Made by a program: the position numbers and the translations under genes. From assembly GCA_036244855.1 (NCBI GenBank), contig BQKZ01006284.1, forward strand, positions 31,138 through 42,730: a stretch of DNA of 11,593 bases, read 5' to 3'. How positions within the stretch are numbered: position 1 is the first letter of the stretch; each line of letters starts with the position of its first letter. The notes under the pieces were generated by a model. That model was not told the DNA's origin, made no database searches, and saw only the letters and a list, made by a program, of their open reading frames with translations. Positions 1 to 7,645 of this stretch are shown here, in pieces. The DNA comes from Temnopleurus reevesii (Eukaryota; Echinodermata; Echinoidea; Temnopleuroida; Temnopleuridae).

Positions 1-127
1 ACAATACTTGGAATCCAGTTTGCATACATTAATTGTTGCTATGTCGGGCAAGCCTCGGGCAAGCTTTCGGGTTGTCAAGAACAACCTTTGTGTTAGAGGT
101 ATGCATAAAATTTGCATCTATTAATAA

Positions 128-235
128 ACCCGCCTATTGAACGACCAACCAAACAACTAATCAATCAACCAACCAACAAATCAAAGTACCTATCAACTGA
201 TCAATCAATTAATCAACCAATAATGATAATAGGTC
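128..235. repeat. Degenerate CAAT/CAAC simple repeat
   Basis: Loose tetranucleotide repeats of the caat, caac and aatc type run through this stretch, interrupted by substitutions. It lies directly beside the tail end of the SINE at 225-519, so the left boundary of that SINE is blurred. No reading frame or motif suggests a gene. The first about 120 bases of the window hold nothing I can identify. Confidence 0.75.
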
Positions 236-519
236 CATTTATATAGTGCAATCACTATGAGCATATACTCTGCTGCGCTTGATACTGAGTACATGTACCA
301 TATTATTTACCCTGACTATAACTGCCGAGCAAGCCACTCAGGCGTTCAGGCATTCAGGCATTCCATGGAATAAATTCCTGCCAGGTTATCATTTTCACCT
401 GGGTCAAGTGCAGCACAGTGTGGATAAATTTCTTGCTGACGGAAATTAATGCCACGGGTGGGATTTGAACCGCCAACCTTCTAGTTGTAAGGCGAGAGTC
501 TAAACCACTGCACCAAGAC
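225..519 (-). mobile_element. tRNA-derived SINE (copy 1)
   Basis: Read on the minus strand, the head looks like a tRNA gene. It has an RNA polymerase III A-box-like TGGTGCAGTGG (505-515) and a B box GGTTCAAATCC (461-471) at tRNA-like spacing. The tRNA-like part ends near 451 and is followed by a non-tRNA body, so this is a SINE rather than a functional tRNA. Body positions 396-438 match the SINE at 10332-10374, with about 8 differences over 43 bases. The 3' part ends in actatataaatgg and attatcattatt, a tail resembling that of the LINE ends at 3449-3658 and 6925-7280. The 'cagcaagaaa...gacccaggtg' body may belong to one of the conserved central domains of animal SINEs, but I cannot assign it. 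No clear target-site duplication was found. Confidence 0.85.
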
Positions 520-525
520 AATTAT

Positions 526-815
526 ACCACTTTCGTAATGTAGTCAAATTTATTCACCTTTGCCCCAAGACAAAGTTTAACTATGCATGCAGCTGTCCAA
601 AAATAAAGAAAGTGCAATACTCAAAATGCTATTGGCATACATTAACGTTACCAGGTTGGACAAACATTGTAGCTTGCCCAACCTAGCAACACCCACTTTG
701 TGCAATCCACATTGCTCCTACTGAAATACGATTATTTCATATTAGGTGAACAAATAGTTTGTCATTGTGCGTTTGACACAGAGTGCATGAAATTTGAATA
801 CATTATGAAAGTGGT
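526..815. mobile_element. Non-autonomous inverted-repeat element (MITE-like)
   Basis: A 26-base terminal inverted repeat bounds this 290-base segment. The left arm is 526-551, beginning accactttcgtaatg. The reverse complement of 790-815 begins accactttcataatg, with only two mismatches over the 26 bases. There is no ORF of note inside, so it would be a non-autonomous DNA transposon moved by a transposase encoded elsewhere. Superfamily is unknown because no target-site duplication can be defined. It starts within a few bases of the SINE head. Confidence 0.65.
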
Positions 816-828
816 CTATTTACCAACG

Positions 829-985
829 AATCAACAAACTAATCAATGAACAAACAAACACATCAATCAACCAGCCAAACCATCTACCAATCAGTCAATC
901 AATCAACAAGTTAAGTAACCAATCAATTTCCCAATCAATCATCCACAAACTAATCAATCGATCAATCCATAAATCAATCAACCAG
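829..985. repeat. Degenerate CAAT/CAAC simple repeat
   Basis: A second block of imperfect caat, caaa and caac tetranucleotides. Together with the blocks at 128-235 and 1150-1213 it gives the first 1.2 kb a strong strand asymmetry, with almost no G on the plus strand of these blocks. No gene is visible. Confidence 0.8.
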
Positions 986-1148
986 ATGACAATAGAATTA
1001 AAGTTATCCCTATCCTTTTCCTTGTGGAAATGTACTATTCAAATTGATTAACTAATTATTTATCCTTCCAATCATTGAATCAATAACTAACACATCAACT
1101 AACACGTATGATGAAGTACAGTGTATCTTGGCTTTCTTGAAAACATGT

Positions 1149-1149
<1 letters not shown>

Positions 1150-1182
<33 letters not shown>

Positions 1183-1213
1183 CAAAACATCAGACAATCA
1201 ATCAATCAATCAA
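1150..1213. repeat. (CAAT)n microsatellite
   Basis: About eight near-perfect caat units run from 1150 to 1181. A short break follows, then about five more to 1213. An open frame across it encodes only Gln-Ser-Ile-Asn style repeats, as expected from translating the microsatellite, so it is not annotated as a gene. Confidence 0.95.
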
Positions 1214-1983
1214 ACTTCATCAAATAAACTCTCAATAACAAAAGCATTCCAAGCAACTTTGACCATAGAAAATTTCATGTATTATTATATGTGTCAATAT
1301 TACATACAGTAGTACTTACACCATACAAAATTACAAAGTACAAAACCTTGTAGTCATAACCATGATTAATAATAATAATAACAAATACTTGAATACCATC
1401 AGCCATTCTATTGCAGCTACACCTATTAAGTATTAATTAATATCAGAGTGTAGAAAGAAGGAGTAAAAGAGAGAGATAGACGAGTGAGAGTGAGGAAGAA
1501 GGGAGAATGAGAAAGACAGAGAGAGGGGGGGGGATAGGTTAACAGATGAGGGGAAGGAAACATGGTGACAGGATTGAGGGAAAGAGAGAGGGAGAACGGG
1601 AGAAAAAGATAGAAGCCAGAATAAAAGCATTTGTAAAGAATGAAAGCAAAAACAAATATAGATTAATGGATCGATAGATAAAGATGAAGGAGTGATCATA
1701 AATGTATAATCAATGTACACATTAGTAGTATTAACATGATGAAAAAGTAAAATACACGCAGAAATTTCATTCTGTGGAATATCATTTTTTAAATACAGTG
1801 CATTACAATATCTTACAATTTGTGTTCATTGTATGATGTTTAAAACAAACTCAAAGCATGAATTCTAATTCCCTGAAGAACACCTTTACTGCCTGTTATA
1901 CAATGAAATGTATGTTTTATTTAGGATAATAAAATGAACTGTGTTTACATCTCTAGTTTACATCTCTAGTTGAGTAATGGCCA
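1214..1983. repeat. Gene-free stretch with purine-rich tract
   Basis: No gene is visible. It contains a short (AAT)n run near 1368-1382 and a long GA-rich tract at about 1451-1635 with a run of eight G near 1525. It also contains a small direct duplication of tttacatctctag near 1943-1970, just before the fold-back element. The minus-strand open frame over the GA tract gives only Ser/Leu/Phe/Pro low-complexity sequence. Confidence 0.8.
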
Positions 1984-2163
1984 GGGACCAGTTGCTCGAA
2001 ATAGTCTTAGCTATCCTCTTCATGCTAAGGCGTCTTAAGTTCTTGTGCCACCCTCTTAACATAGTCATACCTATGGTAATGTCTATGTTACGAGGATGGC
2101 ACAAGAAATCAAGACGTCTTAGCAAGAAGAGGATAGCTAAGACCATTTCGAGCAATCGGTCCC
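1984..2163. mobile_element. Fold-back (near-palindromic) element
   Basis: The segment is one long inverted repeat with arms of roughly 85-90 bases around a centre near 2073. It begins GGGACC (1984-1989) and ends GGTCCC (2158-2163). Inside the arms, ttgctcgaaat, gtcttagctatcctcttc and cttgtgcca recur on the opposite strand in mirrored order with scattered mismatches and a small indel near the centre. The transcript of either strand would form a strong hairpin. Because of the symmetry both strands carry similar short open frames, which are artefacts. It fits a fold-back MITE; an expressed hairpin RNA is possible but unsupported. Confidence 0.85.
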
Positions 2164-2317
2164 AGAAGAATTTTGGTTAGATGAAACTTAATAAAACTGA
2201 CATGCATCAAAATATTTCCCTAAAATCCCATAGTTAATGTTATAAAATACTGCTTACATTGAAAAGGAATTTGAGTTCATCATTTTGAATTCATTGAAGT
2301 CATAGTAATAAAAAATT

Positions 2318-2567
2318 AAAGGGAAACCAACCACTGGAATTATTGTGATATCAGTGGGTGAATAAAAATTAGATGAACAAACTGAAAATTTGAACAAACT
2401 CAGAAAATTCATTGAAAAGTTATGAGTTTCCAAAGTCTCAATAATATCATAATCCTTGCTGCTGATGGGGATCCATGCGAACACCAACTTTGACAGAATC
2501 TCTGAGCGATTGTCAGACAACTTGCTCTTCATTATGTACACCAATTTTCACATTTTCTTCCCTTTTT
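2318..2567 (-). mobile_element. Dispersed element family X, copy A
   Basis: This is one of three related copies of an interspersed repeat, the others being at about 2665-2930 and 8430-8667. On the minus strand it starts aaaaagggaagaaaatgtg and runs through gttgtctgac, atggatccccatcag and cataacttttcaat, ending near gtttccctttaa. The ends (aaaggg...ccctttaa) are roughly inverted, which suggests a short terminal inverted repeat. A 96-residue open frame overlaps it, but the frame is not kept across copies, so it is treated as non-coding. The family is not recognised by name. Confidence 0.7.
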
Positions 2568-2664
2568 CAGAAAAATCAACAAAATGTTTATTTTGCTCTT
2601 GAATGTATCACTCCGTCAATTCTTCTAGTTTATTAGAAAGAATCATTTTTAACCAATATTTCAA

Positions 2665-2930
2665 AATTTGGTATTCATCGATCTAACTTTGAAAATGTTT
2701 ACGTACACAGTTAATGGAGAGTTGTCTACAAGTGCGTCACAGATTCAGTCAGAGTTGCTAATCATATGGATCCCAATCAGTAGCAGGGATCTTGATATCA
2801 CTGACGCTTTAAAGATTCATAATTTTTCAATAATTATCCATTTTTTCCCTTCAAATTTTCATTCTGTTTATCAGATTTTTCTTCACTCAATGAGTGCACA
2901 ATGATACGAAGGGGTTGTTTCCCCTTTCAG
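2665..2930 (+). mobile_element. Dispersed element family X, copy B
   Basis: This is the plus-strand relative of copy A, about 100 bases away in the opposite orientation, so the pair forms a long imperfect inverted repeat. Shared blocks include acagttaatggagagttgtc, cagattcagtcagagttg, atggatcccaatcagtag and cataatttttcaat. It ends gtttcccctttcag. The 5' end is less certain because it is more diverged than in copies A and C. Overlapping open frames look non-coding. Confidence 0.65.
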
Positions 2931-3333
2931 TAGATCATGATTTAATTCACATTACATTCATATGTGAAAGGAATTCATTTCAAAGAAGGGATGACTCCAC
3001 TTTCAAACCCAGACCAAATGTAGATATGAAATGTAAATATAATAAAAAGGGAACATAAAAATTAGATGATAGTACATATAGTAAGAGGGGGTCTCATACA
3101 TAATGAGAACATTTAACTCATGACTTCATAAAGCTACAAATTAAGCTCATGATATAAAGAATTAGATGCATCAATACAAAAATATAAGGATATCACACTT
3201 TCAAATAAAATAAGTAGAAGAGGTAGAATATATTGGAAATCAGAGACACAATTGTAAAATAATACATCTATTAAATATTAATGTACCATCACTGAAATCT
3301 ACAATTTCATCTGTTATGTGATAAAAGACTGTA
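2931..3333. other. No recognisable feature
   Basis: This AT-rich sequence has short, stop-rich frames on both strands. I see no repeat structure, RNA gene or conserved protein segment in it. Confidence 0.6.
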
Positions 3334-3695
3334 TACAGGCAACTCTGCCTAAGTCGTAATGTCATAGGACCACAAAAATATGTTCGACATAGAAGAAGTA
3401 AATAAAATAGGTTTTAGATGATTTTTAGAATGAATCTTGAGAAGCTCAGCTGAAATATTCAAACAGAATCTAAAAACATACCTTTTTAACATCCCATATA
3501 ATTAATTACGTCCCCTTCTTATTTTTCTTGAACTTCTCTCCTCTCTACTAAGTCTCATGTATTTACTCTACACATTTTTCATAGTTGCGCCATGAGCATT
3601 TTTTTAAAGGTGGATTTGGCACCATATAAACTATATATTATCATTATTATTATTATTCAACTTAGAAAGAATCGACTTCGGCAGAGTTGACTGTA
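3334..3695. mobile_element. pogo/Tigger-like inverted-repeat element (interrupted)
   Basis: The left end reads TA then CAGGCAACTCTGCCTAAGTC. The right end, reverse complemented, reads TA then CAGTCAACTCTGCCGAAGTC, giving about 21-base inverted repeats (3336-3356 and 3673-3693). CAG...CTG termini flanked by TA dinucleotides are typical of the Tc1/mariner-pogo superfamily, and the opening resembles Tigger-type ends. No transposase is present. Most of the interior, about 3430-3658, is a LINE 3' end, so the element appears to have been hit by a later retrotransposon insertion near its right terminus. Confidence 0.65.
3449..3658 (+). pseudogene. LINE retrotransposon 3' end (ORF C-terminus and tail)
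   Basis: Codons from 3449 read AEIFKQNLKTYLFNIPYN and stop at 3503-3505. This matches the FK..LKTYLF signature at the extreme C-terminus of many non-LTR retrotransposon reverse-transcriptase proteins. A short 3' UTR follows, with gcgccatgagcattt, a ggcaccatataaa motif and a terminal attatcattattattatt tail ending near 3658. The rest of the element is absent, as expected for 5'-truncated LINE insertions. It lies inside the inverted-repeat element at 3334-3695 and resembles the copy at 6925-7280. It is not functional. Confidence 0.8.
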
Positions 3696-4945
3696 ATACA
3701 TTTCATGGACAGTTGGAAATCTCTTACTTGAACTTCCTATCGGATCTTGAATTTTATCTAAACCTAATCTCCCTGTGATTTGTCCTATTTTACCGTAAAT
3801 CGGGTGAACATGAACGCACCAGGGTGAACTGGGACAAAACTTACAGTCAGTTTTAACATAGTTTGATTAGATCATACAGGTATTTGCTTTCATTTTTTGT
3901 TTATTTTTCACAGAGTAACCCATATAAGGAGTAACCCATACCTATCCAAATAACCCTATATATCCAGATAAGTTTTTGTAGCAATGTGCGTGGAAAAGAG
4001 AGTTCCAACTGTATTGTAACAAAGCTAGTAAATTCATCATTTCAATCTTCGCTGTTAGTGTTACATAATCAGTCGTCGAAAAAGTATAAGACATATAAAC
4101 GCTGTACAATACCTCATAATATGAACATTACAAACAAGTATCATACATATATTTTGTACAAATACCTGTAAAAAGCTCAGAACTCCTGGTACTTCATCAT
4201 TCATATCTGCATAATTCTCGCCAATGACAATAAAACCAAATATTTTCTTTATGGGCGAAGACATGGGTTAAAGCCCAAGTACAGTTTTGGTAAAAGCGAA
4301 TATTTTATCACCAGATTTTGTCTTCAAATCTATATGAAATGAAATATAGTATCATAAACATATTGCACAAAAGATTTTGCGAAAAATGAACGAGTTTGGG
4401 AAAAGCTATAACCTAAAATGTGCAATATTTTTTAAAGTGGTGCTGCATCACACTATTTCAATATTTTCTTTCTTGATAAAGGACAACTTCCCATGCTCAG
4501 AATTAGATGAAAATTTCAGAATTTAATTGTTGTGTATATCTCTATATCATTCTATTGTCAAATCTTGGAAATAACTTTGTATAATTATGCTCGATAACGA
4601 GCAAAATAATGCTATAACCAAGAGAGGGCGCTAAATATGATATAACAGTCAAATTCAAATTTTCAAAAGAATCAGTTCGTAAAAAATATGCTATGGTCTC
4701 AAAATGTGTATAAGAATTACATGTCATGATAAACATCCTCAAAATTCACATTTCTTCATCTTTACCCAAACTATACTTGGACTTTAATAATATCATGCTT
4801 TCTCTCAAGAAGAAATATATGGTTCACCTATTTGGCCATCCACATTTAGCTTCTATTCTTTAATTTGCATTTTTCAGGAGGTTGGTATCTCTGCAATATG
4901 CAAGTAACACATAGAAATGAGCTCACAATAGATTATCATTGGAAT
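3696..4945. other. Long stretch with no recognisable gene
   Basis: About 1.25 kb of AT-rich sequence with only short, unconvincing open frames on either strand. The only structure I see is a small direct repeat of gagtaacccata (near 3914 and 3930). The phrase agagggcgct near 4623 is often seen in dispersed animal repeats but is too short to assign. It is probably intergenic or a distant intron. Confidence 0.6.
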
Positions 4946-4946
4946 G

Positions 4947-5350
4947 GCATTCAGATGGAATTTACAACCACGAATTAAGGCATATGATACGTATAAAATT
5001 GGAATGCAGTGACACATGATTAGTACATTAGGTATAAATACCATTGATTCACAAGTATTAAAGTGTTTTTCAAAAGAAGGAATTTACCGAAGGAGTTTAC
5101 AACCATGGGTTAAGGCATATGATACGTATAAAATTGGAATGCAGTGACACATGATTAGTACATTAGGTATAAGTACAATTGATTCACAAGTATTAAAGTG
5201 TTCTTCACAAAAGGAATTTACAGAAGGAATTCACAACCATGAGTAAAGGCATATGATACGTATAAAATTGGAAACACATGATTAGTACATTAGGTATAAA
5301 TACAATTGATTTTAAAAATATGATTAAGTGTTCTTCACAAAGTAGAGAAG
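4947..5350. repeat. Tandem repeat, about 135 bp, three copies
   Basis: Three head-to-tail units can be aligned at the anchor ttacaacca/ttcacaacca, at 4961, 5096 and 5230, giving periods of 135 and 134. Each contains aaggcatatgatacgtataa, acatgattagtacattaggt and ttgattcacaagtattaaag or a close variant. The third unit lacks a few bases after aaaattgga and decays after about 5330. No reading frame is maintained through the units, so this is a non-coding minisatellite-like array. Confidence 0.9.
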
Positions 5351-6312
5351 AACTTGATAAAATCAATAGATATGAGAAATGAGAAATAGAGTCATATAAA
5401 GAAGCAATTGTTTAAAAAAGGCACATACTACCCTTAGAATAAATTGTTCTTCCCAAAATTAGAGGAATAACAAAACCAAAAAATAATAATTATGAAAAAT
5501 ATAAATTTCCAAATATATAACAATTGTTCGAAAAATGGCCCAAATAAATAACATGGAGACAGTTATATGTTCAGCATATGATTCAAAGCAACAACCAGTA
5601 CAATATGGCTTTTTCAATTTGCAGTCATGTCAAAATTTAATGGGAAAGCTTAAAACCTAAACCTAGTGATGTAAATTATTAAACAATCAGAATATACACT
5701 GTATTTAAGACTTTTAAACATTCAGTTCAAATCTTGTAAATGTGTAATTGATTCAACATATTTGACGAATTATTTCATACTAAATTTGACTTTCTTTTCG
5801 TGCCTCTGTGTGCGGCTATTTCCTTAATCTATAGCCCTCTGACAGTTTATTATTATTATTATTCATTTATTTATTTTTCTTTTACAGATTGTGTTACGTA
5901 CAGTATATCAGAATATCATATGCAATGATCAATAATCATGTTATACAATGCAACAAATTTTATGAAACTGAAGTAAATATTCTGGATAGAAAAAAAATCA
6001 ATTTATCAATTCAAGATATGATCTAATTCTATGACTTTGAGTGATAATGGACCAAAGATTAGACAAGATTTTGTTGAAAAAACACCAAAGTTTGAGAGAC
6101 AAGTATTTCATTACCCTGGCAAGTTGATGTTGCATAGTTTGAACACTTAGGTCAACACACAATCAGATTCACACATCATAAATACCTTGCTTCATGAAAA
6201 AAAAATTCATTCAACCTCCAGATCCTGCGTACTGGATGTAATTTTCACACACTTTTGGTCACATCCGAATCGTGAAAATCTAACCACAAATAAGTACATG
6301 TACATAATTAAA
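5351..6312. other. Gene-free AT-rich stretch
   Basis: No protein-coding signal or RNA gene is visible. A short (TTA)n/(TTTA)n run lies at about 5848-5877. The remainder is ordinary AT-rich sequence with stop codons in every frame. Confidence 0.6.
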
Positions 6313-6640
6313 TGAGTAGAGTAAGAGAGAAATTGATGGAGAAAGAGGGGGAGAGTGAGAGAGACAGAGATATGAGAGGTGAGGAGAGAATTAATGGACA
6401 ATGGGAGAATGTTGACTCAACCATCGCTTCCGATTGTATTTGATGCCATCTCCATGTAAATAAAGCTCTAAATTGATTGTTTAGATACATGAATATGAAT
6501 ACATGAATATAAAGATAGATAGATAGATAGAGAGATAGATAGATATATAGATAGATAAAAAGATAGATGGATAAATAAAGAGCTAGATAGATAAATGAGT
6601 GATATAGAGAATTAAGAGGATAGATAGATGGACAGACAAT
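6313..6640. repeat. Purine-rich tract and GATA microsatellite
   Basis: A GA-rich tract at 6313-6390 is followed by about 110 bases of mixed sequence and then (GATA)n from about 6513 to 6558, decaying to about 6635. A second GA-rich patch follows to about 6695. Both GA-rich patches are followed by similar sequence beginning gactcaaccat (near 6414 and 6716), which suggests an old local duplication with the GATA tract between the two copies. Confidence 0.8.
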
Positions 6641-6924
6641 CAGATCCTATGGCAGGAGAGAGAGGGGTAGACAGGGTGTGATCAGAGAGAGGGAGAATTT
6701 ACAGTAATGAGAAATGACTCAACCATTCCACTTCCAATTACAGTCTGCTGCCCTCTATAGTTTAGTTCTCCCTCCCTTTGTCTCCAACTGCAAAACCACA
6801 ACTATAACAATGCTACACATGAGCGACATATCAATATCAAAACTAAATGAACCAAATCCATATGAATTCTGGTATAAAAACGTTCCTATAATCCTGGCAT
6901 AAATTATATATTTGTATGGGCTCC

Positions 6925-7280
6925 TGCAGCACAATTTCTGCACAGCGATAACTGCTTACATTCCTAAAACAAAGATATTGTGGGAAGATCGGTCTTTTGC
7001 GCATGCTGCACATTTTCTTTGGACTCAACTACCACCAGAAATTTGCGATATCCAAAGCATTTCATGTTTTAAAAATGCACTCAAAACCCATCTCTTCATA
7101 AGTGTTTCACAATAGGACCTTCACCATATATATTCCACAATTATTTTTTTGTTTTTCCTTCGAATTCTCCTGTACTCCGCCTTGAGCACATTATTCATAT
7201 GGAATCTGGCATGGAATCTGGCATGCAATCTGGCATATTAAAAGCACCCTGTATTATTATCATTATCAATATTATCAGTA
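6925..7280 (+). pseudogene. LINE retrotransposon 3' end (RT ORF C-terminus and tail)
   Basis: The plus frame ending at the stop 7113-7115 carries the familiar tail of a non-LTR retrotransposon ORF2-type protein. Residues LWEDRSFAHAAHFLWTQLP correspond to the 'YGDRSFS.AAP.LWNSLP' block, and ISCFKNALKTHLF to the 'FK..LKTHLF' block. No catalytic reverse-transcriptase or endonuclease motifs precede it, so this is a 5'-truncated copy. The 3' UTR has cgccttgagcac, three 12-base ggaatctggcat-type units (about 7200-7236) and a tail of cctgtattattatcattatc. It is a relative of the fragment at 3449-3658 and a non-functional remnant, although the frame is still open. Confidence 0.88.
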
Positions 7281-7645
7281 AACATCACCAATATTATAAG
7301 AGGAATAGTGTAAATATACTTATACTAATAATAACATTTACCCCCTATACATTTCATTGTCCTTTTTTCACCATTCTACATGTATATTTATGTTCCTTTG
7401 TTATCAAACCAATAAATTGATACTCCAATAATATCACAAACTTGAACTGAATGGAAACATAGTCAGGGAAAACTTCTCACATCCAGTAGATTCAAAGCAG
7501 CATTCCTGAGGTATCACTTTTCATTGCAAAAATGAGCATTCAAAACAAGTTGATAAAAAACATTTCTTGTAAGTTGTATCCATTGTTTCCACGACGACAT
7601 TCAAACTCTTTGTAATGCTGATTTGTGAGAATAATCTCCTCATTA
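7281..7645. other. No recognisable feature
   Basis: This stretch lies between the LINE tail and the first diverged unit of the tandem array. Short open frames only; no repeats or motifs seen. Confidence 0.55.

Noticed and set aside
451..519. A tRNA gene on the minus strand
   Set aside because: A and B boxes are present, but the 3' end continues into a SINE body shared with 10090-10459 and I could not make a convincing complete cloverleaf.
1433..1720. 95-residue Ser/Leu/Pro-rich minus-strand open frame
   Set aside because: It is a translation of the GA-rich tract, low complexity with no domain signature.
1958..2180. Overlapping open frames on both strands with nearly the same protein sequence
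   Set aside because: Mirror-image frames are the expected product of the near-palindrome at 1984-2163.
2254..2904. Open frames of 78-96 residues on opposite strands, plus the one at 8453-8761
   Set aside because: They coincide with three copies of a dispersed element and do not encode alignable proteins of consistent length.
4961..5340. CRISPR-like array
   Set aside because: Units of about 135 bases are repeated along their full length without unique spacers, and the setting is an animal genome.
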